Shown: positions 33,804 through 43,578, counted from the first letter of the stretch. The stretch is DNA of 64,000 bases from Nonomuraea maritima (GCF_900100395.1 NZ_FNFB01000002.1:247074-311073), one strand, 5' to 3'. Notes: a model not told the origin generated them from the sequence alone. Numbers and translations: made by a program.

Positions 33804-34358
33804 GTGCTGTTCGTACGGCACGCGGGCACGCCCGGGATGCGGTCCGCCTGCTTCCCCGACGACGACGAGCCCGATCCGTCCGGCCTGGCACGGGCCGAAC
33901 AGTGGCTCGCGCGGCTCAGGACGGACCGCGCCTGGGCCGCGCCCAGCACCGCCGCACTGCGCACCGCCGCCGCCATGGGGCTGAACCCCGTGCCGGTGGC
34001 CGCGCTCGCCGAGGCCGACCCAGGACGGTGGCGCGGCCTGCCGTACGCGCAGGTCGCGCAGCGCGAACCCGAGGCGCTGGCGAGCTGGCTGTCGGACCCG
34101 CACGCCGCGCCGCACGGCGGCGAGAGCCTGGCCGCGCTGGCGGGGCGCGTCGCCGGCTGGCTGGAGCAGGCGCGCGCCCAGCCCTCCGGCGTGGTCGTGT
34201 GCGACGCGGGGGTGATCCGCGCCGCACTCGGCCACGCGCTCGCCCTGCCCCCGCTCGCCGCCGCCCGCTTCGACCTCGCGCCGCTGTCCAGCACCGAACT
34301 GACCGCCACCCGGGACGGCTGGCGGGTGGCCCACGTCAACCGGAAGGTCACGTCTTGA
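33804..34358 (+). CDS. histidine phosphatase-family protein of the cobalamin operon
   Basis: 184 residues, GTG start. The catalytic box MLFVRHAGTPGMR is at the very N-terminus, and VVVCDAGVIRAALGHALALP occupies the second-His position, but reads CDAG where AHG/SHG is usual, so the second catalytic His seems lost or shifted. Related genes in cob clusters are named CobC/alpha-ribazole phosphatase, but the match is weak and I do not assign that role. It lies 4 bp after cbtA and its TGA overlaps the TTG start of the next gene, so it is an operon member. Confidence 0.7.
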   Translation: MLFVRHAGTPGMRSACFPDDDEPDPSGLARAEQWLARLRTDRAWAAPSTAALRTAAAMGLNPVPVAALAEADPGRWRGLPYAQVAQREPEALASWLSDPHAAPHGGESLAALAGRVAGWLEQARAQPSGVVVCDAGVIRAALGHALALPPLAAARFDLAPLSSTELTATRDGWRVAHVNRKVTS

Positions 34359-36427
34359 TCGTCACGTATCCGTTCAGCGCCGTCGTCGGGCTCGACGACC
34401 TGAAACTGGCGCTGGCGCTCAACGCCGTCTCGCCACGGGTGGGCGGCGTGCTCGTCCGCGGCGAGAAGGGCACCGCCAAGTCCACCATCGTGCGGGCGCT
34501 GGCGGCCCAGCTGCCGTCCGTGGACGTGGTGGCCGGGTGCCGCTTCGCCTGCGACCCGGCGGCGCCCGATCCGGGCTGCCCCGACGGTCCGCACGAGGCG
34601 GGCCCGGCGGGCGCGCGGCGTCCGGCGGCGCTGGTCGAGTTGCCGGTGGGCGCGTCGGAGGACCGCCTGGTGGGCTCGCTCGACATGGAACGCGCGCTCA
34701 CCGAGGGCGTCAAGGCGTTCGAGCCCGGCCTGCTGGCGGCGGCCCACCGCGGCGTGCTGTACGTGGACGAGGTGAACCTCCTCCACGACCACCTCGTCGA
34801 CCTGCTGCTCGACGCCGCCGCCCTCGGCACCTGCTACGTGGAGCGCGAGTCGGTGTCGGTACGGCACGCGGCCCGCTTCCTCCTCGTCGGAACCATGAAC
34901 CCGGAGGAGGGCGAGCTGCGCCCGCAGCTGCTCGACCGGTTCGGGCTCACGGTGGAGGTGCGGGCGTCCCGCGACCCCGACGAGCGCGCCGAGGTCGTAC
35001 GGCGGCGGCTCGCCTTCGACGCCGCCCCCGAGGAGTTCGCCGCGCGGTGGGCCGCCGAGGAGGCGGCGCTGGCCGAGCGGATCGCGCGGGCCAGGGCGCG
35101 GGTGCCCGGCGTCCGGCTGCCGGACGCGCGGCTGCGGCAGATCGCCGCCGTGTGCGCCGCCTTCGAGGTGGACGGCCTGCGCGCCGACCTCGTCACGGCC
35201 AACGCCGCCATCGCCCACGCGGCCTGGCACGGCAGGGACGAGGTGACGACCGAGGACGTGCGCGCCGCGGCCCGGCTGTCGCTGCCGCACCGCCGCCGCC
35301 GCGACCCGTTCGACGCGCCCGGCCTGGACGAGTCCCTGCTGGACGAGCTGCTGGACCAGACGGACGACGTCCCCCCCGACGACACCCCCGACGACCCCAC
35401 GGACGACCCCACCGACGACGGCCCCGGCCTCCCGCCGAGCGGCCCACCGCAGGACGGCCCCGGCCCGGCGGGCGAACCCGGCCCCGGCCGCGCGGAGAGC
35501 GACACCGCGCAACCCCCGACCGGCGACTCCCGCGACAACACCCAGGACGGGACCCACCAGGACAGGGCCCACCACGACGGCACCCACCAGGACAGCCCCC
35601 GCCAAGACAAGGCGGGCGAAAGTGGCGGTGAGGTGGCTGTGGTGGCGGCGCCGTACCGGGTGCCGCTGCTGGAGGTGCCCGGCATCGGTGAGGGCGTCGC
35701 CGGGCGACGGTCCCGCTCACGCACCGCGCACGGCCGCGCGACCGGCTCCCGCCGCCCCTCAGGACGCGTACGCGACCTGCACCTCACGGCGACCGTGCTG
35801 GCGGCGGCCCCGCACCAGGCGGCGCGCGGACGCACGGGCCCCGGCCTGGTGCTGCGCGACGACGACCTGCGCGAGGTCGTACGCGAGGGCAGGGAGGGCA
35901 ACCTCGTGCTGTTCGTGGTGGACGCGAGCGGCTCGATGGCGGCCCGCAAGCGGATGACCGCGGTCAAGACGGCGGTGCTCAGCCTCCTGCTCGACGCCTA
36001 CCAGCGGCGCGACAAGGTCGGGCTGGTGACGTTCCGCGGCGCGGGCGCGGAGACGGCGCTGCCGCCGACCTCGTCGGTGGAGGCGGGCGCGGCGCGGCTG
36101 CGCTCACTGCCGACCGGCGGGCGCACCCCGCTGGCGGCCGGGCTCGTACGAGCGGCGGAGGTGCTGCGCGTGGAGCGGCTGCGCGACCCCGCCCGGCGTC
36201 CGCTGCTGGTGCTCGTGACGGACGGCCGCGCCACGGCGGGCGGCGACGTCGACCGGGCCGCCGCCCTGCTCGCGGGCACGGCGAGCGTGGTGGTCGACTG
36301 CGAGAGCGGCCCGGTGCGGCTGGGCCTCGCGGTGCGCCTGGCGAGCCGGCTGCGGGCGCGGCTCGTGCCCCTCGACGCGATGGCCGATCTCGGTTCGGTC
36401 GTCCGTGACCACAGGAAGGCGGTCTGA
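34355..36427 (+). CDS. ChlI-ChlD fusion, cobaltochelatase AAA+/VWA subunit
   Basis: 690 residues; TTG start overlapping the previous stop (TTGA), with GGAAGG 8 bp upstream. The AAA+ half has FSAVVGLDDLKLALALNAVS, Walker A RGEKGTAKST (about 35-44), VLYVDEVNLLHDHLVDLLLD and LLVGTMNPEEGELRPQLLDR. A linker of 120 or so residues is extremely Asp/Pro/Gly rich (DDTPDDPTDDPTDDGPG), then His/Gln/Asp rich (THQDRAHHDGTHQDS). The VWA half has MIDAS VVDASGSMAARKR (about 522-534) and DGRATAGGD. These motor subunits power CobN. The fusion replaces the separate CobS and CobT seen elsewhere. Confidence 0.92.
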   Translation: MIVTYPFSAVVGLDDLKLALALNAVSPRVGGVLVRGEKGTAKSTIVRALAAQLPSVDVVAGCRFACDPAAPDPGCPDGPHEAGPAGARRPAALVELPVGASEDRLVGSLDMERALTEGVKAFEPGLLAAAHRGVLYVDEVNLLHDHLVDLLLDAAALGTCYVERESVSVRHAARFLLVGTMNPEEGELRPQLLDRFGLTVEVRASRDPDERAEVVRRRLAFDAAPEEFAARWAAEEAALAERIARARARVPGVRLPDARLRQIAAVCAAFEVDGLRADLVTANAAIAHAAWHGRDEVTTEDVRAAARLSLPHRRRRDPFDAPGLDESLLDELLDQTDDVPPDDTPDDPTDDPTDDGPGLPPSGPPQDGPGPAGEPGPGRAESDTAQPPTGDSRDNTQDGTHQDRAHHDGTHQDSPRQDKAGESGGEVAVVAAPYRVPLLEVPGIGEGVAGRRSRSRTAHGRATGSRRPSGRVRDLHLTATVLAAAPHQAARGRTGPGLVLRDDDLREVVREGREGNLVLFVVDASGSMAARKRMTAVKTAVLSLLLDAYQRRDKVGLVTFRGAGAETALPPTSSVEAGAARLRSLPTGGRTPLAAGLVRAAEVLRVERLRDPARRPLLVLVTDGRATAGGDVDRAAALLAGTASVVVDCESGPVRLGLAVRLASRLRARLVPLDAMADLGSVVRDHRKAV

Positions 36428-36429
36428 TC

Positions 36430-37032
36430 ATGCCGCAGGGCAAGCCCGACGTCGTGCCCGACGACGGCCTCACCACCCGCCAGCGCCGGACGAGGCCGCT
36501 GCTGATGGTCCACACCGGCCCGGGCAAGGGCAAGTCGACGGCCGCGTTCGGCATGGCGCTCCGGGCCTGGAACCAGGGGTGGCCGATCGGGGTGTTCCAG
36601 TTCGTCAAGTCGGCCAAGTGGCGCATCGGCGAGGAGCGCGCGCTGAAGGTGCTCGGCGAGACGGGCGAGGGCGGCCCGGTGACCTGGCACAAGATGGGCG
36701 AGGGCTGGTCGTGGATCCGGCGTCCCGGCACCGAGCAGGACCACGCGGCCGACGCCCGCGAGGGCTGGGAGCAGATCAAACGCGACCTGGCGGCCGAGAC
36801 GTACCGGTTCTACGTGCTGGACGAGTTCACGTACCCGCTGAAGTGGGGGTGGCTCGACCTGGACGACGTGCTGGAGACGCTGACGTCGCGGCCGGGCGCC
36901 CAGCACGTGGTGATCACCGGCAGGGACGCGCCCGAGCGGCTGATCGAGGTCGCTGACCTCGTGACGGAGATGGCGAAGGTCCGCCACCCGATGGACGCCG
37001 GGCAGAAGGGCCAGAAGGGCATCGAGTGGTAG
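36430..37032 (+). CDS. cobO: cob(I)yrinic acid a,c-diamide adenosyltransferase
   Basis: 200 residues, CobO/BtuR family. The P-loop HTGPGKGKSTAAFGMALRAW is at about 28-47, followed by GVFQFVKSAKWRIGEERALK, HKMGEGWSW and VLDEFTYPLKWGWLD, all standard. Transfers the adenosyl group from ATP to the cobalt of cobyrinic acid diamide. Starts 2 bp after the chelatase stop and its TAG overlaps the cobB start, so expression is coupled. An ordinary complete member. Confidence 0.95.
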   Translation: MPQGKPDVVPDDGLTTRQRRTRPLLMVHTGPGKGKSTAAFGMALRAWNQGWPIGVFQFVKSAKWRIGEERALKVLGETGEGGPVTWHKMGEGWSWIRRPGTEQDHAADAREGWEQIKRDLAAETYRFYVLDEFTYPLKWGWLDLDDVLETLTSRPGAQHVVITGRDAPERLIEVADLVTEMAKVRHPMDAGQKGQKGIEW

Positions 37033-38360
37033 TTCCCCGGATCGTCGTCGCCGCGCCGTCGTCGGGCAGCGGCAAGACGACGGTGGCGACCGGGCTGATC
37101 GCGGCGCTGCGCGGACGGGGGCTGCGGGTCTCGCCGCACAAGGTGGGGCCCGACTACATCGACCCCGGCTACCACGCGCTGGCCGCCGGGCGTCCCGGTC
37201 GCAACCTCGACCCGTGGCTGACCGGCGAGGACCTGGTGGCGCCGCTGTTCCTGCACGGCGCCGCCGGGTGCGACGTGGCCGTGGTCGAGGGCGTGATGGG
37301 GATGTTCGACGGCCGGGGCGACACGGACTTCGCCTCGACCGCGCACGTGGCCAGGCTGCTGGACGCCCCGGTGGTGCTCGTGGTGGACGCCGCCAGGCAG
37401 AGCCGCTCGGTGGCGGCGCTGGTGCACGGGTTCGTCACGTTCGACCCGCGCGTACGGGTGGGCGGCGTGGTGCTGAACCGGGTCGGCTCGGCCCGGCACG
37501 AGGAGCTCTGCCGTGCCGCGCTGGCCTGGGCCGGGGTGCCGGTGCTGGGCGCGATCGGCCGCGACGACGCGGTCTCGGCGCCGTCGCGGCACCTGGGGCT
37601 GGTGCCGGTGGCCGAACGCGAGTCCGAGGCGGTCGCCGCGGTGGACCGCCTGGCCGCGCTGGTGGCCCGTTCGTGCGACCTGGACGCGCTGCTGCGCCTC
37701 GCCCGTTCCGCGCCACCGCTGCCCGCGCGGCCATGGAGCCCGCCGCCCACGCCCGACCGCCGTACGGACCGGCCCGTGGTGGCGGTCGCGGGCGGCCCTG
37801 CGTTCACCTTCGAGTACGCCGAGCACGCCGAGTTGCTGCGCGCCGCGGGCGCGGACGTCGCGGTGTTCGACCCGCTCCGCGACGAACGGCTGCCCGACGG
37901 GACCGCCGCCCTGGTGATCGGCGGCGGCTTCCCCGAGGTGTACACGGCCGAGCTGGCCGCCAACGAGCCGTTGCGCGCCCGGGTGGCGGCGTTCGGCGGG
38001 CCGATCGCCGCCGAGTGCGCCGGGCTGCTCTACCTGTGCGAGGAACTGGACGGCCGGCGCATGTGCGGCCGGGTGCCCGGCGTCGCCCGCATGACCGACC
38101 GGCTGACGCTCGGCTACCGGGACGCGGTCGCCCTCGCCGACTCGCCGCTGACCAGGGCGGGCGAACGATACCGGGGACACGAGTTCCACCGCACCGCCGT
38201 CCGGTACACGGGCGGGCCGCTGTTCCGCTGGGAGGGCGGCGCCGACGGCTTCGGCGACGCCCGCGTCACGGCGTCCTACCTGCACCTGCACTGGGCGGGA
38301 CGGCCCGAGCTGGCTCAGCGGCTGGTGTCGTCCTCGAGGTCGCCCTCGGTCTTGAGGTAG
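37026..38360 (+). CDS. cobB: (hydrogeno)byrinic acid a,c-diamide synthase
   Basis: 444 residues; GTG start overlapping the cobO stop. The ATP-binding half has RIVVAAPSSGSGKTTVATGL (about 4-23) and VSPHKVGPDYIDPGYHALAA. The glutamine amidotransferase half has the Cys nucleophile in IAAECAGLLYLCEELDG (about 328-344) and FRGHEFH-like YRGHEFHRTAVRYTGGP. Amidates the a and c carboxylates. Its last 46 bp overlap the end of the convergent cobN. In the aerobic pathway this acts before cobalt insertion by CobN. Confidence 0.94.
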   Translation: MVVPRIVVAAPSSGSGKTTVATGLIAALRGRGLRVSPHKVGPDYIDPGYHALAAGRPGRNLDPWLTGEDLVAPLFLHGAAGCDVAVVEGVMGMFDGRGDTDFASTAHVARLLDAPVVLVVDAARQSRSVAALVHGFVTFDPRVRVGGVVLNRVGSARHEELCRAALAWAGVPVLGAIGRDDAVSAPSRHLGLVPVAERESEAVAAVDRLAALVARSCDLDALLRLARSAPPLPARPWSPPPTPDRRTDRPVVAVAGGPAFTFEYAEHAELLRAAGADVAVFDPLRDERLPDGTAALVIGGGFPEVYTAELAANEPLRARVAAFGGPIAAECAGLLYLCEELDGRRMCGRVPGVARMTDRLTLGYRDAVALADSPLTRAGERYRGHEFHRTAVRYTGGPLFRWEGGADGFGDARVTASYLHLHWAGRPELAQRLVSSSRSPSVLR

Positions 38361-41300
38361 ACCTCCTGCAGCCCGCGCAGGACGTCGGGGTCGGGGTGCT
38401 CCCACATGCCGCGTTCGGCGGCCTCCAGAAGGCGTTCTGCGATGCCGTGCAGCGCCCACGGGTTCGACTGCGCCATGAACTCCCGGTTCTCCGGGTCCAG
38501 CGCGTACGTCTCGGCGAGCTTGTCGTACATCCAGTCGGCGACCACCCCCGTGGTGGCGTCGTAGCCGAACAGGTAGTCGACGGTGGCGGCCAGCTCGAAC
38601 GCGCCCTTGTAGCCGTGCCTGCGCATCGCGGCCAGCCAGCGCGGGTTCACCACCCGGGCGCGGAAGATCCGCGAGGTCTCCTCCGACAGCGTGCGGGTGC
38701 GCACCGCGTCGGGGCGGGTGCTGTCGCCGACGTACGCGGCCGGGGCGCGGCCGGTGAGCGCCCGCACGGTGGCGATCATGCCGCCGTGGTACTGGAAGTA
38801 GTCGTCGGAGTCGGCGATGTCGTGCTCGCGGGTGTCGACGTTCTTGGCGGCGACGGCGATCCGGCGGTAGGCGTCCTCCATCTGCGGGCGGGCGGCGACC
38901 CCCTCCAGGTCGCGGCCGTAGGCGTAGCCGCCCCACACCGCGTACACCTCGGCCAGGTCCGCGTCGTCGCGCCAGTTGCGGCTGTCGATCAGCGGCAGCA
39001 GCCCTGCCCCGTACGCGCCCGGCGCGGAGCCGAAGATCCGCATCGTCGCCTGGCGCTCGTCGCCGCCCGTGGCCTTGACGTGGGCGCGGATGTAGTTGTC
39101 GGCGTCGGGCTCGTCCAGGCCGGCGACGAGCCGTACGGCGTCGTCGAGCATGGCCACCACGTGCGGGAAGGCGTCGCGGAAGAAGCCGCTGATGCGGACG
39201 GTCACGTCGATCCTGGGGCGGCCCAGCTCGGCGAGCGGGATCGGCTCCAGCGCGGTGACCCTGCGGGACGCCTCATCCCATACCGGACGGACGCCGAGCA
39301 GGGCCAGCACCTCGGCCACGTCGTCGCCCGCCGTCCGCATGGCGCTGGTGCCCCAGACGGACAGGCCGACGGAGCGCGGCCACTCGCCGGTGTCGGCGCG
39401 GAAGCGCTCCAGCAGCGAATCCGCCATGGCCTGACCGGTCTCCCAGGCGAGCCTGCTGGGCACCGCGCGGGGGTCGACGGAGTAGAAGTTCCGCCCGGTC
39501 GGCAGCACGTTGACGAGGCCGCGCAGAGGCGAGCCGCTCGGCCCGGCCGGGACGTAGCCGCCGTCGAGCGCGTGCAGGACGTGGTCGATCTCGTCGGTGG
39601 TGCGCGCGAGCCTCGGCACCACCTCGGTGGCGGCGAACGTCAGGATGCGCGCCACCTGCTCGACCCGCTCCGACCCGGCAGGCAGGACGGTGTGAGCGAC
39701 CTCGGGGGCCGCGTCCGGCGACCAGGAGCGTTCCTCCATGGCCTCGACCAGGGCGCGGGCGGTCGCCTCCGCCCGGTCGACGTCGTTCAGCGCCGCGCTG
39801 CCGTCCTCGGCCAGGCCGAGCGCCTCGCGCAGGCCGGGCAGCGTCTCGCGGCCGGACCACATCTGCCTGGCCCGCAGCATCGCGAGCACCAGGTCCACCC
39901 GCGCCGCCCCGGACGGCGCCTGCCCGAGTACGTGCAGGCCGTCGCGGATCTGCGCGTCCTTCACCTCGCACAGCCACCCGTCCACGTGCAGCAGGAAGTC
40001 GTCGAACTCGCTGTCGTGCGGCCGGTCGGCGAGGCCGAGGTCGTGGTCGAGGCGGGCCGCCTGGATGAGCGTCCAGATCTGCGCCCTGATCGCGGGCAGC
40101 TTGGCCGGGTCCATGGCGGCGATGGTGGCGTGCTCGTCGAGGAGCTGCTCCAGCCGGGCGATGTCGCCGTACGTCTCCGCGCGCGCCATCGGCGGCACGA
40201 GGTGGTCGACGAGGACGGCGTGCGCCCTCCGCTTGGCCTGCGTGCCCTCGCCCGGGTCGTTCACCAGGAACGGGTAGACGAGCGGCAGGTCGCCGATCGC
40301 GGCGTCGGGGGCGCACGCGGCCGACATGCCCGCCGACTTGCCCGGCAGCCACTCCAGGTTGCCGTGCTTGCCGACGTGCACCATCGCGTGCGCGCCGAAC
40401 TCGGCCGACAGCCAGCGGTAGGCGGCCAGGTAGTGGTGGCTGGGCGGCAGGTCGGGGTCGTGGTAGATCGCGATCGGGTTCTCGCCGAAGCCGCGCGGCG
40501 GCTGCACCATCACCACCACGTTGCCGGACCGCATCGCCGCGAGCACGATGTCGCCCTCGTGCACGAACAGCTCGCCGGGCGGCGGCCCCCAGTGCCGCTC
40601 CATCGCCTCGCGCAGCTCGCCGGGCAGCGTCCGGTACCAGCTCTCGTACGACGCGGCGGAGATCCGTACCGGGTTGGCCGCGAGGGCCTCCTCGGTGAGC
40701 CAGTCGGGGTCCTGACCGCCCGCGGCGATCAGCGCGTGGACGAGCGCGTCGCCGTCCTGCTCGGCCACCCCGGGGAAGCCATCGCCCAGGTCGTGGCCCG
40801 CCTCGGCGAGGCGGGCCAGCAGCCGGACGACGCTCGCCGGGGTGTCCAGGCCGACCGCGTTGCCGATCCTCGCGTGCTTGGTCGGGTACGCCGACAGCAT
40901 CACGACCAGCCGCCGCTCGGCGGGCGGCGTGTGCCGCAGCAGGCCGTGGCGCACCGCGATGCCCGCCACCCGGGCGGCCCGTTCCTGGTCGGCGACGTAG
41001 ACGGTGAGCCCGTCGCGGTCGATCTCCTTGAACGAGAACGGCACGGTGACGATCCGGCCGTCGAACTCGGGGATCGCGACCTGCGAGGCGGCGTCCAGCG
41101 GGGACAGGCCGTCGTCGTTGTCCTCCCACTCCTGCCGGGAGGAGGTCAGGCAGAGCCCCTGGAGGATGGGCACGTCCAGGTCGGCCAGGGCGCCGACGTC
41201 CCACGCCTCGTCGTCGCCGCCGGCGCCCGCGGTGGCCGGACGCGACCCGCCCGCCGCCAGCACGGTCACGACCAGGGCGTCGGCCGTACGCAGGGTGTCG

Positions 41301-41911
41301 ATCAGCTCGGGCTCCGCGGTGCGCAGCGACGAGCAGAACACCGGCAGCGCCTGGCCCCCGGCGTCCTCGACGGCCGCGCACAGCGTCTCGACGAACGCGG
41401 TGTTGCCGGCCATGTGGTGCGCCCGGTAGTAGAGCACGCCGATCACCGGCCCCCGCTCGGCGCGCGGCTCGCGCTCCAGCACGCCCCACGACGGCGCGGC
41501 CGTGGGCGGCGCGAATCCGTGGCCGGTCAGCAGCACGGTGTCCGACAGGAACGCGTGCAGCTCGGCCAGGTTGGCCGGGCCGCCGTGCGCCAGGTAGGCG
41601 TGCGCCTCGGCGCACACCCCGGCGGGGGTCGTGGACAGCTCCATCAGCTCGGCGTCCGGGGCCTGCTCGCCGCCCAGCACCGCGACCGGACGCGGCCCGG
41701 CGAGCAGCGCGTCGAGCCCTTCCTCCCAGGCGCGCCTGCCGCCGAGGAGCCGTACGACGACCAGGTCGACGTCCTCCAGCAGGCCTGGCAGGTCGTCAGG
41801 GGAGAGCCTGGCGGGGTTGCCCAGGCGGTAGGCGGCGCCGCTGGCGCGGGCGCTCAGCAGGTCGGTGTCAGAGGTCGAGAGCAGCAGAACGGTACGGCTG
41901 TCGCCAGGCAC
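38315..41911 (-). CDS. cobN: cobaltochelatase subunit CobN
   Basis: 1198 residues, GTG start (VPGDSRTVLLLSTSDTDLL). The large subunit inserts cobalt into hydrogenobyrinic acid a,c-diamide, driven by the ChlI-ChlD motor. Typical blocks include GVLYYRAHHMAGNTAFVETL, VVMVQPPRGFGENPIAIYHD, MVHVGKHGNLEWLPGKSAGM and RNFYSVDPRAVPSRLAWETG, with the C-terminal KGAFELAATVDYLFGYDATT. The gene has its own cobalamin riboswitch 46 bp upstream. It is monocistronic and convergent with cobB (46-bp overlap at the 3' ends). Confidence 0.96.
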   Translation of the reverse strand: MPGDSRTVLLLSTSDTDLLSARASGAAYRLGNPARLSPDDLPGLLEDVDLVVVRLLGGRRAWEEGLDALLAGPRPVAVLGGEQAPDAELMELSTTPAGVCAEAHAYLAHGGPANLAELHAFLSDTVLLTGHGFAPPTAAPSWGVLEREPRAERGPVIGVLYYRAHHMAGNTAFVETLCAAVEDAGGQALPVFCSSLRTAEPELIDTLRTADALVVTVLAAGGSRPATAGAGGDDEAWDVGALADLDVPILQGLCLTSSRQEWEDNDDGLSPLDAASQVAIPEFDGRIVTVPFSFKEIDRDGLTVYVADQERAARVAGIAVRHGLLRHTPPAERRLVVMLSAYPTKHARIGNAVGLDTPASVVRLLARLAEAGHDLGDGFPGVAEQDGDALVHALIAAGGQDPDWLTEEALAANPVRISAASYESWYRTLPGELREAMERHWGPPPGELFVHEGDIVLAAMRSGNVVVMVQPPRGFGENPIAIYHDPDLPPSHHYLAAYRWLSAEFGAHAMVHVGKHGNLEWLPGKSAGMSAACAPDAAIGDLPLVYPFLVNDPGEGTQAKRRAHAVLVDHLVPPMARAETYGDIARLEQLLDEHATIAAMDPAKLPAIRAQIWTLIQAARLDHDLGLADRPHDSEFDDFLLHVDGWLCEVKDAQIRDGLHVLGQAPSGAARVDLVLAMLRARQMWSGRETLPGLREALGLAEDGSAALNDVDRAEATARALVEAMEERSWSPDAAPEVAHTVLPAGSERVEQVARILTFAATEVVPRLARTTDEIDHVLHALDGGYVPAGPSGSPLRGLVNVLPTGRNFYSVDPRAVPSRLAWETGQAMADSLLERFRADTGEWPRSVGLSVWGTSAMRTAGDDVAEVLALLGVRPVWDEASRRVTALEPIPLAELGRPRIDVTVRISGFFRDAFPHVVAMLDDAVRLVAGLDEPDADNYIRAHVKATGGDERQATMRIFGSAPGAYGAGLLPLIDSRNWRDDADLAEVYAVWGGYAYGRDLEGVAARPQMEDAYRRIAVAAKNVDTREHDIADSDDYFQYHGGMIATVRALTGRAPAAYVGDSTRPDAVRTRTLSEETSRIFRARVVNPRWLAAMRRHGYKGAFELAATVDYLFGYDATTGVVADWMYDKLAETYALDPENREFMAQSNPWALHGIAERLLEAAERGMWEHPDPDVLRGLQEVYLKTEGDLEDDTSR

Positions 41912-41959
41912 GGGGCGTTCCTCCCTCGGGGTCCTCGCCCCGGTCGTGGGTGTCGCGAC

Positions 41960-42122
41960 GGCCGGAGTCTCCTGGCTCCCGGATCAGCGCTCACCCCGGC
42001 CTTCCCGCCCGTTGCCGGGCAGTGGCCTCGTGGTGGGGTTCGCTCCCCGGTCACAGTGGCGGGACCGCGCCGGATTCGCACCGGCTTCCTCCCTTTGCCA
42101 TCGCCTACCCGGAGCCTACGAC
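41960..42122 (-). promoter_or_regulatory. cobalamin riboswitch 2 (controls cobN)
   Basis: On the minus strand: GGAAGCCGGTGCGAATCCGG, then CGCGGTCCCGCCACTGTGAC (B12 box), a long peripheral arm with GCCCGGCAACGGGC, and CCGGGAGCCAGGAGACTCC. This is a full-length class-I type aptamer with peripheral stems, unlike the compact riboswitch 1. It leaves only about 50 bp to the cobN start, so control of translation initiation is more likely than a long terminator, but no sequestering stem was proven. Confidence 0.92.
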
Positions 42123-42149
42123 AGGAGCGTGCATTCGCAGAAGTGGCGT

Positions 42150-42164
42150 TACGATCCTGATCGT
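42150..42164 (+). promoter_or_regulatory. -10 TACGAT and palindrome at the cobG start
   Basis: TACGAT (42150-42155) ends seven bases before the GTG at 42163, so cobG is probably leaderless. The same bases form an inverted repeat ACGATC-CT-GATCGT (42151-42164) that overlaps both the -10 element and the first base of the start region, a good place for a repressor. The site lies between cobG and the riboswitch-controlled cobN. Confidence 0.4.
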
Positions 42165-43578
42165 GCCCATAGCTGACTTTTCCGGGCAGGAGCCTTCCAT
42201 CCGCCCGGAAGCACCTCGGACGCACACGCCCTCGCCCCCACCCCCCACGCAGCCCCTCCCCGACCCACCGCAACCCCCGCGATCAGCGGCGGAACCTGCC
42301 GCCTACCCGGACCCGCGTCATGGCCCCCGAACGCGAGCTGACGCATGCCCGGGGGCGTTGCAGGTGCACGAGGCCGCCGACGGGGCGCTCGCGCGGGTGC
42401 GGGTACCGGGCGGCGCGATCTCGGCCGCGCAGCTGCGCGAGCTGGCGGCGTGCGCGACGGAGCTGGGCTCGGGCGTCATCGAGCTCACCTCGCGGGCGAA
42501 CGTCCAGGTGCGCGGGTTGCGCTCCCCCGACGCCTTCGCGGCGCGGATCGCCGCCGCCGGGCTGCTGCCCTCGGCCGCCCATGAACGCGTCCGCAACATC
42601 GTCGCCTCGCCGTTCGGCGGGCGCGGCCCCGGCGGCGTGCTCGACCCGCAGCCCCTCGTGGACGCTCTGGACCGGGCCCTGTGCGCCGACCCCCATCTGG
42701 CCGCCCTGCCGGGCCGCTTCCTGTTCGCGGTGGATGACGGCACGGGCGACGTGTCCGGCCTCGGCGCCGACGTCACGTACGTTCCCGGCCACGGCTTGCT
42801 GCTGGCCGGCGCCGACGGCACACTCCCCGCCGACGCCCGAACCGCCCCCACCCTCATGACCGCCGCTGCCGCAGCCTTCCTCACCGAACGCACGCAGGAC
42901 GGACGGGCAGCCTGGCGCCTCGCGGAACTCCCGGACGGCGCCACCCGGCTCGCCGCCCGCCTCGGCCTGCCCCTGACGGACCAGCCGCCCCCAGGCTCGG
43001 GAACCGGTGTGCGGCGGGGTGGAGTGGTGCGGCAGGGGGATAAGCGGGTGGCGTTGGAGGTGCTCGTGCCGCTCGGACGGCTCGACGGCGCCCAGGCCCT
43101 CGCGATCGCCGACGTCGCCGACACCGGCGCCCTCGTACGGTTGACGCCCTGGCGCAGTGTGGTGCTGCTTGACCTCGACCCCGGCGCGGCCGAGGACGCC
43201 GCCAGGGCGCTCGGCGAGGCCGGGCTGGTGACCGACCCGGCCTCGCCCTGGGCCGGGGTGAGCGCCTGCACCGGCCGTCCTGGCTGCGCGAAGTCGCTCG
43301 CCGACGTACGGGAGGACGCCCGCCGCTGGGTGGCCACCCTCGACGCTCCCCCACCCACGCCCGTGCACTGGTCGGGCTGCGAACGCCGCTGCGGCCTCCC
43401 CCGCGGCCAGGTCACGCAGATCGTCGCCACCCGCGACGGCTACACGGTCACCGGCGAGCGCCACACCACCACCGCCGCACACCCACAACCCCCCGCCCCT
43501 GGCGACCCACACACCCTCGCCACCAGCGACGAACGCGCCGCCGCCACGAGCGGCGGGCATCAGGAGAGGCACTCGTGA
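42163..43578 (+). CDS. cobG: precorrin-3B synthase-like CobG
   Basis: 471 residues from the GTG at 42163 ([12 protein letters not shown]). A Pro-rich N-terminal extension of about 60 residues precedes the conserved [20 protein letters not shown]. Sulphite/nitrite-reductase-like repeats follow; the [4Fe-4S]/sirohaem-type ligands appear as [11 protein letters not shown] and [12 protein letters not shown]. CobG uses oxygen to form the gamma-lactone of precorrin-3B, marking the aerobic pathway. A -10 element sits just upstream, so it looks leaderless. The stop overlaps cobH (GTGA). The C-terminal 40 residues are low-complexity His/Thr/Pro. Confidence 0.9.
   Translation: MPIADFSGQEPSIRPEAPRTHTPSPPPPTQPLPDPPQPPRSAAEPAAYPDPRHGPRTRADACPGALQVHEAADGALARVRVPGGAISAAQLRELAACATELGSGVIELTSRANVQVRGLRSPDAFAARIAAAGLLPSAAHERVRNIVASPFGGRGPGGVLDPQPLVDALDRALCADPHLAALPGRFLFAVDDGTGDVSGLGADVTYVPGHGLLLAGADGTLPADARTAPTLMTAAAAAFLTERTQDGRAAWRLAELPDGATRLAARLGLPLTDQPPPGSGTGVRRGGVVRQGDKRVALEVLVPLGRLDGAQALAIADVADTGALVRLTPWRSVVLLDLDPGAAEDAARALGEAGLVTDPASPWAGVSACTGRPGCAKSLADVREDARRWVATLDAPPPTPVHWSGCERRCGLPRGQVTQIVATRDGYTVTGERHTTTAAHPQPPAPGDPHTLATSDERAAATSGGHQERHS

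Noticed and set aside
37214..42160. Very long open frame running antisense to cobN, over 1600 codons
   Set aside because: Effect of high GC on shadow frames. No conserved motifs, and cobN on the other strand is complete with a riboswitch.
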